From contig JALFNK010000014.1 in NCBI GenBank assembly GCA_022782405.1, positions 1 through 64,000 on the forward strand: a stretch of 64,000 bases of DNA, read 5' to 3'. A program made the translations under genes and the position numbers. The DNA is from Alistipes sp. Its GTDB lineage: Bacteria; Bacteroidota; Bacteroidia; Bacteroidales; Rikenellaceae. Numbering within the stretch: the first letter of the stretch is position 1; the number at the start of each line of letters is the position of its first letter. This document shows positions 52,351 to 60,339 of the stretch, piece by piece. Under the pieces are notes generated by a model. That model searched no databases and was not told the DNA's origin. It saw only the letters and a program-made list of their open reading frames with translations.

Positions 52351-52866
52351 CTATTCGAGATCGAGCAACCCTTCGGGCAGCACGAGATGGATCCGCCGCC
52401 CCTCGAAGTCGATATGCGCGAGAAACTCCTCGACGGCCGGCACGAGCACCGCGCGACCTCCGATCTCCAGTTCGAAGAGCGGGTTGGCTTCGCTGTCGTA
52501 ATAGTCCGTGAGTATTCCGGAGACTTTCGTCCCCGATCCCGCCTCCTCGGCTTCGACCGCGAATCCGATGAGGTCTTCGAGGTAAAACTCGTCGTCGTCC
52601 CCCTCCTCGTGCAGCTCGATGCGGAATTCCAGTCCGATGAGCTCCTGCGCCCGGCGGTCTGTGCCGAAGTCGGCGAAGGTCGCCGTGGCGCCCGTCGCCC
52701 CGCGCCGTTCGAAACGCTCGCAGTAGAGCGGAACTTCGAGACCGTCGATAGTTACCAGAAGCGGCATGTCGGTATCGAATGCTTCGGGAAAAGCGGGGTA
52801 GAGCGAGAGCATCACGCCCCCGTCCGTGCCGAAGAGTTTGTTGATGCGTCCTGCGGGAGTTGTCAT
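52351..52866 (-). CDS. rimM: 16S rRNA-processing protein RimM
   Basis: 171 residues. An N-terminal RimM domain (INKLFGTDGGVMLSLYP) is followed by a PRC-barrel with a conserved PAVEEFLAHIDFEGRRIHLVLPEGLLDLE end. It assists 30S head assembly through binding S19. ATG 52866 is chosen; a -7-like TACTTTTA (52888-52895) is upstream. rpsP, often next to rimM elsewhere, is about 3.6 kb away here, separated by the accessory cluster. Confidence 0.9.
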   Translation of the reverse strand: MTTPAGRINKLFGTDGGVMLSLYPAFPEAFDTDMPLLVTIDGLEVPLYCERFERRGATGATATFADFGTDRRAQELIGLEFRIELHEEGDDDEFYLEDLIGFAVEAEEAGSGTKVSGILTDYYDSEANPLFELEIGGRAVLVPAVEEFLAHIDFEGRRIHLVLPEGLLDLE

Positions 52867-53115
52867 TGCATGGGGATTTATCCGGTGTAAAAGTACGACT
52901 TTTTTCGGAGACCGCAATGCGGGGCTTTTTTTATTGCGGCACGAACCCTTTGCGAGTCAGGCCGTGTAATTGTTTTACAAATCGATTCTCCTGTGCAAGA
53001 TGGTTCGTGTGTGCTTTTTGCGCGCCGGATGCCTTCAATGCGGAGAGCGTGGTCGGAAGCGGAAATTTTCTGCATTTTATAACCCTCGTATAACCCTGGG
53101 GCACTAAAAATTCCG

Positions 53116-53123
53116 TATCTTGT
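53116..53123 (+). promoter_or_regulatory. Candidate -7 box of the NVEALA-like peptide gene
   Basis: TATCTTGT on the plus strand, 13 bases before the start at 53137; a near-match to TAnnTTTG. Confidence 0.4.
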
Positions 53124-53136
53124 CCCTCGACATTGG

Positions 53137-53364
53137 ATGAAAAGATTCTTTATTGCGGGAGCCGCCATCCTGTTGACGACCGCGGCTGTAACCGGTATCG
53201 CTGCTTACGGCAAGGCCGGCGGATCCGAATTGCTGGATGCCAATATTGAGGCATTGACTGGCGGTGAAGTTACAGTTCATCAACCATGCGTTGATTTTCC
53301 GATGCTTTGTTATATTTTAGCAGATGATTTAGGATACACCAGGATTGACGGATATACATACTAA
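53137..53364 (+). CDS. NVEALA-like secreted peptide
   Basis: 75 residues. The N-terminus MKRFFIAGAAILLTTAAVTG is a signal or anchor sequence. The segment SELLDANIEALTGGE (about 29-43) matches the NVEALA motif after which the family is named, though it reads NIEALT. The C-terminal 30 residues hold two Cys and are not conserved. NVEALA peptides in Bacteroides lie next to six-bladed-propeller lipoprotein genes, as here; their role is not known. A hairpin at 53374-53406 separates it from the first propeller gene. Confidence 0.7.
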   Translation: MKRFFIAGAAILLTTAAVTGIAAYGKAGGSELLDANIEALTGGEVTVHQPCVDFPMLCYILADDLGYTRIDGYTY

Positions 53365-53373
53365 CTAACAGGA

Positions 53374-53406
53374 TGTGTCTCATAGAGATTTTCTCTATGG
53401 GACACA
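53374..53406 (+). other. Intercistronic hairpin
   Basis: The 14-bp stem with a single G-T pair joins TGTGTC-T-CATAGAG (53374-53387) with CTCTATG-G-GACACA (53393-53406), loop five bases. No T-run follows, so it is not a classic terminator. It sits between the peptide gene stop and the propeller gene start. Confidence 0.7.
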
Positions 53407-53426
53407 TTAAGCCAAATGCAAACGCC

Positions 53427-54497
53427 ATGAAACGACTGACTGCCATCTGTCTGATGATCCTGCTGACGGGCGCCTGCTCCCGGCCGGAAACGGAAATTCC
53501 CGAATACCGTCTGAACGCCACGCCGCTGCCCTTGTCGGACCATACCATCAACACCTATGAACGTCTCTTTCTCAATGAGTCAGAAGGGTACATTCTGATG
53601 GCGGAATCGTTCGGAACAGATGCGGTGAAGAAGATCTTCTACAAGAACGATTCTACGGTGTCCGTACTCAGAAGGGGCCGTGGCCCGAATGAATATACCG
53701 ACTCGAAAATCTGCAACATCGAGGCCAACGGCGATTTTTATATTATGTCAGTTACTCAGGGAAAGATCGACAAGCACGCCAAAGACGGATCGCCGATCCG
53801 GCATGTCGACATAGAGACATTCTTTGCAAGTGCCATCGAGCTCGGAGACCAATACATCTCTTATGGTGATTTTTCCGTCTCGGACAACACCATGTACACG
53901 CTCAGCGATGCCTCGGGCCGGACGATCTGCCGTTTCGGTGCATATCCGGATGATGGTGTTCCGGCCGACTTTGCCTACAAAGCCATGGCCTATCAGGGAC
54001 GGCTGGTGGCCAACGATGCACGTTCGCGATTCGCCTTTCTGACGATTTTTGGAGAGGTACTCGATATTTATGAAATACAGAATGACAGCATCCCTTCAAA
54101 GATCGCCTCTTACAGAAACGGGTTACCGACATACCAACCCAAAGAGGGAGTGATCGGGGTCAAATATGACGAATTTCATTTCGCGTATCTCGATGCCTAT
54201 GCATCCGAACGGTTCATCTATGCGCTCTATTCAGGCAAGAAACCGGTCGACAGGACTCCGCAAGCTCTCTCTGATGCACAGGAAGGCAATGTGATCCGGC
54301 TGTATGACTGGGACGGCAATCTCCGCGCCAATCTCATAACGGATGTCGAGCTTCTTTGTCTGTGTGTAAGTGCTGACGACTCATTTATCATTGCCCTGTA
54401 TGAGGATGAAGGGGTGTTCCGCCTCTGCACCTTCGATATCGGTGAGGTCATCCGGCAAATCACTGCGGAGCCGAACAACCCGCAGCTTCCCACATGA
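53427..54497 (+). CDS. TolB-like six-bladed beta-propeller lipoprotein, copy 1
   Basis: 356 residues. A signal peptide with a weak lipobox (LLTGACS, Cys17) precedes repeats that fit a six-bladed propeller (TolB-like or DUF5128-type), for example RRGRGPNEYTDSKIC (about 82-96) and DFSVSDNTMYTLSDASGR. Such proteins are linked to NVEALA peptide genes and may bind peptides or glycans at the surface. ATG 53427 gives the lipoprotein signal; an in-frame extension to 53373 lies in the hairpin. Its last 4 bases overlap the next gene. Copy 2 is at 55650-56367. Confidence 0.8.
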   Translation: MKRLTAICLMILLTGACSRPETEIPEYRLNATPLPLSDHTINTYERLFLNESEGYILMAESFGTDAVKKIFYKNDSTVSVLRRGRGPNEYTDSKICNIEANGDFYIMSVTQGKIDKHAKDGSPIRHVDIETFFASAIELGDQYISYGDFSVSDNTMYTLSDASGRTICRFGAYPDDGVPADFAYKAMAYQGRLVANDARSRFAFLTIFGEVLDIYEIQNDSIPSKIASYRNGLPTYQPKEGVIGVKYDEFHFAYLDAYASERFIYALYSGKKPVDRTPQALSDAQEGNVIRLYDWDGNLRANLITDVELLCLCVSADDSFIIALYEDEGVFRLCTFDIGEVIRQITAEPNNPQLPT

Positions 54498-55636
54498 GCC
54501 AACGACTTCCATACTTGGCCGCCCTGCTTGCAGCGGCGATCTGCGTCGGCTGTCAATCCCACAGCGACAGGCAGGCGGACCATCCCGTCCTGAAGGTCTC
54601 CATCGAGGAGTGCAGCGTATCGCTGTCCGACCTCTTCAAGCGGGTGGAACTCGTCCCTCTTGCCACCACCGAAGAGTCTCTTTTCGCGCAGGCGGACAAG
54701 ATCGAAATGCACCATGATACGATCTTCCTGTTCGACCGGGCCTCGCGCGCCCTTCACATTTTCGCGCCGGACGGAGATCCGATCCGCAGCATCCGGAAGA
54801 TCGGCCGCGGGCCGGGCGAATACACGACGGTCAGCGACTTTACGATCGACCCGGAGCAGCGGACCGTCCTGCTGCTCGATCCGACGGGCCGACTCCTCGA
54901 ATACGGTTTCGACGGGACATTCCTCCGGGAACGTTCTCTGCCCCGGCCACCCATGAACTGCCGCTTCATCGAATGGCTGGTCCCGAACAGTTGCGTTACC
55001 TGGTCTTCCGTGTATGAAAAGGGACTGGATGCCGTGCGGATTCTGGATCGGGAAAACCATATTCGGCACAGTGCCTTTCCCCATTCGAGTCTGTGGGGGT
55101 CGTTGTGTTACGGCTCCGTTTTCAATCGATACCGCGATACGGTCTACTACCATGAGAGCCTCTCCGGCCGGGTCTATGCGATTACGCCCGACCGCTGCCG
55201 CATCGCCTACGAATGGGACCCGGGCCTCCGGCCGATCGACCCCGGGCGGCTCGTTGTGGATAAGAATGCCTTGGCAGCCGCCCAGCAGCAACTCTTTGCG
55301 GATTATATGGACGGAACGATCCCCTTCTTTTTCGGACCGCAGCTCCAGTCCGATCGCTATTATTACACGCTGCTGACCTTTTCGCAACCCGCACCCGTCC
55401 GCAAATCGCTCTTCTACGACAGGAAGACGGGCGATAGCCGGCTGTTCGCAAAGACAAAAGAGGGCCTTTCGCTCGATCTGAAATACATGACGGACGACTA
55501 TGCGGTCGGGTTGGTCGATTTTTCCGACCGGGAAGCACTCAAGGGGCTGGTCTCCCGCGAGGAGGCGATTCTGTTGGACCGCATGCGGGAAAACGACAAT
55601 CCGTGGATCGTAAAATTCCATCTGAAACAGAGCTGA
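54494..55636 (+). CDS. Six-bladed beta-propeller lipoprotein (DUF5128-like)
   Basis: 380 residues. Lipoprotein signal with Cys20 (AAICVGC). The chain fits the six-bladed propeller family: KIGRGPGEYTTVSDFTIDP (about 98-116), RLLEYGFDGTFLRE, and the ending WIVKFHLK. KIGRGPGEY is a family hallmark. It overlaps the previous propeller gene by 4 bases (ATGA), so the two are co-translated. It shares only the fold with copy 1. Role unknown; likely exposed at the outer membrane. Confidence 0.82.
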   Translation: MSQRLPYLAALLAAAICVGCQSHSDRQADHPVLKVSIEECSVSLSDLFKRVELVPLATTEESLFAQADKIEMHHDTIFLFDRASRALHIFAPDGDPIRSIRKIGRGPGEYTTVSDFTIDPEQRTVLLLDPTGRLLEYGFDGTFLRERSLPRPPMNCRFIEWLVPNSCVTWSSVYEKGLDAVRILDRENHIRHSAFPHSSLWGSLCYGSVFNRYRDTVYYHESLSGRVYAITPDRCRIAYEWDPGLRPIDPGRLVVDKNALAAAQQQLFADYMDGTIPFFFGPQLQSDRYYYTLLTFSQPAPVRKSLFYDRKTGDSRLFAKTKEGLSLDLKYMTDDYAVGLVDFSDREALKGLVSREEAILLDRMRENDNPWIVKFHLKQS

Positions 55637-55649
55637 AAAGATTAAAGCC

Positions 55650-56367
55650 ATGAACCGACTGACTGCCATCTGTCTGATGATCCTGCTGACGGACGCCTGC
55701 TCCCGGCCGGGAGCGGAAATTCCCGAATACCGTCTGAATGCCACGCCGCTGCCCTTGTCGGACCGTACCATCAACATGTATGGGCGCCTCTTACTCAATG
55801 AGTCCGAGGAGTATGCCCTGATCCCGGATCCAGCCGAAAGGGCCATTGTGAAACAGATTTTTTACAGGATGGATTCCACGAAGATTCTGATCCGTAAGGG
55901 CCTCGGTCCGAATGAATATACCAATGCCCGGCTTTGCGGGATCGAACCCAACGGTGATTTTTACCTGATATCCGGCGCCTTGAGAAAAATTTACCACCAT
56001 GCCCGGGAGGGGGCGCCGACCCGGCATGTCGACATGGAAACCTATTTCACAAATGCCATCAAACTCGGAGACCAATACATCTCCTATGGTGATTTTTCCG
56101 TCTCGGACAACACCATGTACGCACTCAGCGATGCCTCGGGCCGGACGATCTGCCGTTTCGGTGCATATCCGGATGATGGCGTTCCGGCCCTTTGCCTATA
56201 AGGCCATGGCCTATCAGGGACAGCTGGTGGCCAACGACGCACGTTCGCGATTTGCCTTTCTGATCTCCCGCGGGGAGGCGTTTGACATTTATGAGATTCA
56301 GAATGACAGCATTCCTGTAAGGGTCGCCTCCTCCCGCAAAGAGCTGCTTTCATACCGTCCCGCGTAG
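55650..56367 (+). pseudogene. Frameshifted and truncated duplicate of the copy-1 propeller lipoprotein
   Basis: This gene is a close copy of the lipoprotein at 53427, with near-identical first 45 residues and near-identical VSDNTMYALSDASGRTICRFGAYPDDG. After GVPA (copy-1 residue 180) two bases are missing, so the first frame ends at 56201. The reading of FAYKAMAYQG... resumes in another frame and ends at a TAG (about 56365-56367) that replaces a Glu codon of copy 1 (PKEG to PA-stop). The last about 110 residues of copy 1 are absent. The lipobox changed from LTGAC to LTDAC, which may hinder lipidation. Read as a decaying tandem duplicate. Confidence 0.85.
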
Positions 56368-56375
56368 GGATAAAA

Positions 56376-56413
56376 AAACAGTAAATCGCCCGCAGCGGGG
56401 CGATTTACTGTTT
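56376..56413. terminator. Bidirectional terminator
   Basis: The 15-bp stem AAACAGTAAATCGCC / GGCGATTTACTGTTT has an 8-base loop. It separates the propeller cluster from the converging rpsP gene. Confidence 0.85.
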
Positions 56414-56432
56414 CTATCGGATCGCGGTCTGC

Positions 56433-56990
56433 TTATTCGGCAGCGGGAGCCTCTGCGGCGACCTCCTCGGTCGTAGCCTCGGCGGCCTCGGCAGCAGCAG
56501 CCTCGGCAGCTTCGCGGGCTGCGGCTTCAGCAGCGGCCTTCTTCTCGGCGATTGCTGCGGCGCGCTCCTCCTTGATCTTGGTCTCGGCAGCCAGACGGGC
56601 CTTCTCGGCCGACTTGGCGTCGGTGGCGAGCTTGTTGGTCTTGGCCTCGATCTTGCCGTTCTTGGCCTCAAGCCACTTGTTGAAGCGGGCCTCGGCCTCG
56701 GCCTCGGAGAATGCGCCCTTGGCTACACCGCCCAGAAGGTGCTTCTTGTAGAGCACGCCCTTGTAGGAGAGGATAGCCCGGCAGGTATCCGTGGGTTGTG
56801 CGCCTTTCTGTAACCAATCCAGTGCTTTCTCGAAGCACAGATCGATCGTAGCAGGATTCGTGTTGGGGTTGTAGGTACCCAACTTCTCGATGAACTTACC
56901 ATCTCGTGGCGCTCTGCTATCTGCGGCAACGATGTGGTAGAAGGCGTAGCCTTTCTTACCGTGGCGTGCCAGACGAATTTTAACAGCCAT
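56433..56990 (-). CDS. rpsP: 30S ribosomal protein S16
   Basis: 185 residues. The first 80 are S16 ([14 protein letters not shown] start, [12 protein letters not shown]). The rest is a Lys/Ala/Glu-rich tail, probably a long helix or coiled coil; such tails on S16 are common in Bacteroidota. ATG 56990 is the conserved start; the frame is open further upstream through the promoter. -7 box at 57053-57060. Confidence 0.97.
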   Translation of the reverse strand: MAVKIRLARHGKKGYAFYHIVAADSRAPRDGKFIEKLGTYNPNTNPATIDLCFEKALDWLQKGAQPTDTCRAILSYKGVLYKKHLLGGVAKGAFSEAEAEARFNKWLEAKNGKIEAKTNKLATDAKSAEKARLAAETKIKEERAAAIAEKKAAAEAAAREAAEAAAAEAAEATTEEVAAEAPAAE

Positions 56991-57052
56991 TTTGCTATAA
57001 AATTGTATTAAGGTTAATAAAAAACGCTCGCCCTTACGGGTTTTAAAGCGTG

Positions 57053-57060
57053 CAAATATA
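57053..57060 (-). promoter_or_regulatory. rpsP promoter -7 box
   Basis: TATATTTG on the minus strand, 63 bases before the start codon. Confidence 0.6.
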
Positions 57061-57134
57061 GACAAAATATTCGTGGCGGCAAAATATTGACGACGAAAAT
57101 CGGTGTTTTGCGGTTGGAGAAGCGGAATTTTTCG

Positions 57135-57142
57135 TATCTTTG
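57135..57142 (+). promoter_or_regulatory. tRNA-Arg promoter -7 box
   Basis: TATCTTTG on the plus strand, 36 bases before the mature tRNA 5' end. Confidence 0.6.
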
Positions 57143-57177
57143 CGACGCTCCGGGGCTTTCGGCTCTCGGAGTGTGTA

Positions 57178-57251
57178 GGTTCCGTAGCTCAGTTGGATAG
57201 AGCAACAGCCTTCTAAGCTGTGGGTCTTGGGTTCGAATCCCAACGGAATCA
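57178..57251 (+). tRNA. tRNA-Arg (anticodon TCT)
   Basis: A 74-base cloverleaf. The acceptor GGTTCCG pairs with CGGAATC, followed by discriminator A; CCA is not encoded. The D-arm is GCTCAGTTGGATAGAGC. The anticodon stem is ACAGC/GCTGT with loop CTTCTAA, giving TCT for AGA codons. The T-arm is TTGGG-TTCGAAT-CCCAA. Its 3' half is partly repeated about 780 bases downstream (see findings). Confidence 0.95.
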
Positions 57252-57284
57252 CAACAGGCAAAAGATAAATTTTATCTGTTGGGT

Positions 57285-57318
57285 ACATGGAGGATTGCCG
57301 GTTCTCCATGTATTTTTT
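57285..57318 (+). terminator. Terminator after tRNA-Arg
   Basis: The 8-bp stem ACATGGAG / CTCCATGT has an 11-base loop and is followed by TATTTTTTTG. Confidence 0.75.
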
Positions 57319-57425
57319 TGTTGCTTTGCAGCATGGTCTCCACATATCGGGACACTTGATCCGTAAAATGGCGGATTCCCTCCTCTGGTTTGGAGGAAAG
57401 AATCCGCACAAGTAGTCGAGAAATA

Positions 57426-57746
57426 TCAGTACTTGATCGTAATATTTTTATCCTTGTCTATATAGGCCTTTGTAGTATGCCCGTCCCGAATCTGAAAAGG
57501 TTTTTCATTGGGATATGTCGCAATAATATAATTCCCGACATTGAGTCTTACGGAAAACATACCTTTAGGACTGCTCTTGGAAAATATTCCGTTCCCGCTT
57601 TCCGTATAAACAACCACGTTGTATATATAACTATTCGGATTCCTTTCGACAGTTACTTCCAATTTCCCGGTGAACTCGTCTTTTTCGCAGGATACCATAG
57701 CCATTAGGGCAAAAAGGGTAAATGCAATTTTGAACAGGCTTTTCAT
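57426..57746 (-). CDS. Small lipoprotein in an AT-rich patch
   Basis: 106 residues. Type II signal peptide with Cys20 (AMVSCEKDE). The mature part (GKLEVTVERNPNSY, VYTESGNGIFS, GNYIIATYP) looks like one beta-sandwich domain similar to carboxypeptidase-regulatory or DUF4397-type folds, but I do not recognise the family. GC is clearly lower than the neighbours, pointing to recent acquisition. It has a good -7 box at 57787-57794. Its function is unknown. Confidence 0.7.
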   Translation of the reverse strand: MKSLFKIAFTLFALMAMVSCEKDEFTGKLEVTVERNPNSYIYNVVVYTESGNGIFSKSSPKGMFSVRLNVGNYIIATYPNEKPFQIRDGHTTKAYIDKDKNITIKY

Positions 57747-58024
57747 ACAACAGAAGTTTTTAGGGCTGAAATTGGTGTATTTGCTTCAAATATAACTATA
57801 TTTTTTTGTTATATACAAATAAAACTCATTCATATTGATATAGGGAAATGCCTGTTTGTTGATTTTGTGCCGATACGATTACTGTGTTGCGTATTTTAGA
57901 TGTTAGGATTTTGAATTTTATTGTGGGGTGTTTCTGATCTCCGGCAATATGGTTTTTCCGACCCATGGTTCTGCCCATCATAAAGTTTTGGACCCGGAGT
58001 TTGAATCCCAGGCAAATCCCAACG
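57747..58024. other. AT-rich intergenic patch with tRNA-like repeats
   Basis: About 280 bases of low GC with no credible gene. A -7 box (TATATTTG, minus strand, 57787-57794) serves the lipoprotein gene. Near the right end, TTTGAATCCCA (about 58001-58011) and AATCCCAACGG (about 58015-58025) echo the T-arm and acceptor end of the tRNA-Arg at 57178-57251. An open frame on the minus strand at 57826-58065 has no start context or homology and is not called. Confidence 0.5.
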
Positions 58025-58060
58025 GGAAGCAGGGCGAATCTTATGATTCGCCCTGCTTTG
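58024..58060 (-). terminator. Terminator of the lptB-aroA-aroC-prmC-recX-M23 operon
   Basis: The 14-bp stem AAGCAGGGCGAATC / GATTCGCCCTGCTT (58027-58040, 58045-58058) has loop TTAT. It sits about 50 bases past the M23 peptidase gene stop. Confidence 0.75.
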
Positions 58061-58108
58061 TCCATGCTGCCCGGTATGCCCGGGAATAAGGATCCGAATC
58101 GGTACTGC

Positions 58109-59833
58109 TTACCGGAAGAAGACGCGTTCGATATGGGTTGTATTGCCGCATGCGTCCGTTACCGAGAGCCGTGCGGTATGCCGTTTCCGAATGGCGGGTG
58201 TGTCGAAGAAGTGCACGAGGGTTCCCTTCATCGGAAAACGGTCGCAGGGAACCCACTCGCCGTCGATGGTCAGCGACCATGCGGCGATCCCCGAGAAGTT
58301 GTCCGATGCCGAAAAACGGAGAGTTTCCGCACGGGAGAGGTCAGCCTCCGGCTCGAAGAGGGCCCTTACGCGGGGTGCCAGTGTATCGGCCACGACGACC
58401 AGATCGCCCGCCGAACGGGTCGAGGTGCGCACGGCGCCGTTCGTGTAGATGCCGCCGATGCATGCCAGATGTCCGTTCCGGTTGCGTATGGCCAGCATCG
58501 TGCGGGGTTGCAGTTCCCAGGGTACATTGGCGCGAACTGCGGCCCGCACGCTGCTGCGCAGCGGCGTCGTGGTCTCCAGAAAGTGGTAGGCGGGCGAGAG
58601 GATGACGACGCCCTGCGGAGCTTCGGGTGCCGTGCGGATTTCGGGCTGCACGAAAATCGCCTCGTAAAGCGCTCCCTCCGGAACGGTCAGCATCGCCTCC
58701 TGTCCGATGCGAAGGGTTGAGGTCCGGGCGGGTCGGAGCACCACGGCTTCCGAATCGACCTGGGCCCGGAACGTATCGGAGCGTCCCCGGATGTTGAATT
58801 CGAGCGTCGAGCGGTTCCCGCAGTCATCTTCGGCCTCGATGCAGATCCGGTGTACCTGGCCGGGTTCCGTACGGATCATTCCGCGCTCCTTCATTACGGG
58901 ATAGAACACCTCGGGAGCCCGGTCGATCCGGGCCAGACGGATCACCTCGTTGCGCGATCCCAACTGCATCGGATAGCAGCTTACGGCATCGCAGCATCGC
59001 GAGAGGTCGTGTGTGAATCCGTCCATGCGGTATTCGAAGTACGGCTCGCCGTCGATCCAGGCCGTGAGGCGCCAGATGCCGAACGTGTTGTTCACGCCGT
59101 TGCGACGGTCCGATACCTCGACTACGAAATACCCTTTTCGACCTGTTCCTACGGGGTCCTCGCGCGTCAGCCGGTAGTGTCCCTCGGTTTCGCGGACCAC
59201 TCCGTAGCTTACGGCTCGCCGTTGCACGGCGACTCCGTCCAACGAGTCGATTTCGATGTAGTGCAGCCGCATGATGCGGGGCGGAAGATCGTCTTCGGGA
59301 CGGATGACGCCTTCGCGCACGATGTTGCGGAGCCGCTGTGTCGGCGTGTCGCGCAGCTCGAAATGGAGATGGGGCCCGAAGGAGGAGCCGCTGTTGCCCG
59401 AGAATCCGATCGTGTCGCCCGGCTCCACGGGCCAGGTGTCGGCGGCGAACCAGAGGTCCGCGCCGTTCGTGCGGTTTTCGTACCGCTCCTTGCGGACGTA
59501 CTGTTCGATATCGTTGCGGAACCGTGAGAGGTGCCCGTATACGGCGGTCGATCCGTTGTCGAGTGTCAGATAGAGCGCCCGGCCGTAGCCCCCGGCCGAG
59601 ATTGTCGCCCGCGAGACGTAGCCTCGTGCTACGGCCACGAGCGGCTTTCCCTCCACGCCGTCGGTCTTGATGTCGATGCCTCCGTGGAAGTGGGCCGGGC
59701 GCAGCTCGCCGAAGTTGGCCGAATAGAGCCTTCCGACATCCCGTACCGGATAGATATACTCCTCCGAGGTGTTTTGCCCCCGGGCCGTTACGGCGCAGGC
59801 CGTCAAAAGCAGGCAGGTCAGTATGTGTCGCAT
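58109..59833 (-). CDS. M23-family metallopeptidase (LytM-like), secreted
   Basis: 574 residues with a signal peptide (about 1-20, ending ARG-Q). The LytM/M23 domain (about 40-180) carries the zinc residues: first His in HFHGGIDI (about 44-51) and second pair in FGPHLHFEL (about 154-162). A large C-terminal beta-rich region of unknown function follows, much of it Ig-like. It is probably a cell-wall endopeptidase or a scaffold in the periplasm. The start overlaps the recX end by 16 bases. The final gene of the leftward operon. Confidence 0.87.
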   Translation of the reverse strand: MRHILTCLLLTACAVTARGQNTSEEYIYPVRDVGRLYSANFGELRPAHFHGGIDIKTDGVEGKPLVAVARGYVSRATISAGGYGRALYLTLDNGSTAVYGHLSRFRNDIEQYVRKERYENRTNGADLWFAADTWPVEPGDTIGFSGNSGSSFGPHLHFELRDTPTQRLRNIVREGVIRPEDDLPPRIMRLHYIEIDSLDGVAVQRRAVSYGVVRETEGHYRLTREDPVGTGRKGYFVVEVSDRRNGVNNTFGIWRLTAWIDGEPYFEYRMDGFTHDLSRCCDAVSCYPMQLGSRNEVIRLARIDRAPEVFYPVMKERGMIRTEPGQVHRICIEAEDDCGNRSTLEFNIRGRSDTFRAQVDSEAVVLRPARTSTLRIGQEAMLTVPEGALYEAIFVQPEIRTAPEAPQGVVILSPAYHFLETTTPLRSSVRAAVRANVPWELQPRTMLAIRNRNGHLACIGGIYTNGAVRTSTRSAGDLVVVADTLAPRVRALFEPEADLSRAETLRFSASDNFSGIAAWSLTIDGEWVPCDRFPMKGTLVHFFDTPAIRKRHTARLSVTDACGNTTHIERVFFR

Positions 59834-60339
59834 GATTCTTCTTCGTTTTTGACAAGTTCCGAGACGCAATCGAAGACGCTGTCGTATTCGTATCCGAGCG
59901 ACAGTCCGTATCGGATCAGTTTGGCTTTCAGTTCCCGGGGTGTCGCTCCTCCAGCCGTGCGGGCCTTGCGCCGGAGCTGCTCGCGGAGCCGCGAGGACAT
60001 TCCTTCCCGGTCGATTTGCCCGAGCGCCGCATCGATCAGCCCGGCGGCTATGCCCTTGCGCTGCAGTGCCGCGCGGATCTTGTAGACGCCCCAGCCGCTC
60101 AAGCGCAACTTTTCGCGTACGAAGGCCTCCGTGTAGCGGGCATCGTCGATGAAGCGCTCCCGAACGAGGCGTGCAAGCACCTCCCGGATCTGCTCTTCCG
60201 CGAGTCCCCACCCGCGCATGAGCCGCCTCGCGTCGCCTTCGCACTTCTCCGCGCGGGCGCAGAGCCGCATCAATGCGGCACGGGCCTGCTCCGGCGTGCG
60301 CGTACGTTTTTGGGTTGTTACCTGCTCTTTTTGCTGCAT
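59818..60339 (-). CDS. recX: RecX-family regulator
   Basis: 173 residues of the RecX family, three-helix repeats (RLMRGWGLAEEQIREVLARL, LRLSGWGVYKIRAALQRKG, and a third). RecX normally inhibits RecA filament growth. recA is not in this window. Overlaps prmC by 22 bases and the M23 gene by 16, showing tight translational coupling. The start at 60339 is the first Met in frame. Confidence 0.88.
   Translation of the reverse strand: MQQKEQVTTQKRTRTPEQARAALMRLCARAEKCEGDARRLMRGWGLAEEQIREVLARLVRERFIDDARYTEAFVREKLRLSGWGVYKIRAALQRKGIAAGLIDAALGQIDREGMSSRLREQLRRKARTAGGATPRELKAKLIRYGLSLGYEYDSVFDCVSELVKNEEESCDTY

Noticed and set aside
57826..58065. A 79-codon open frame on the minus strand in the AT-rich patch.
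   Set aside because: No homology, no promoter fit, and composition like non-coding DNA; it also crosses the operon terminator.
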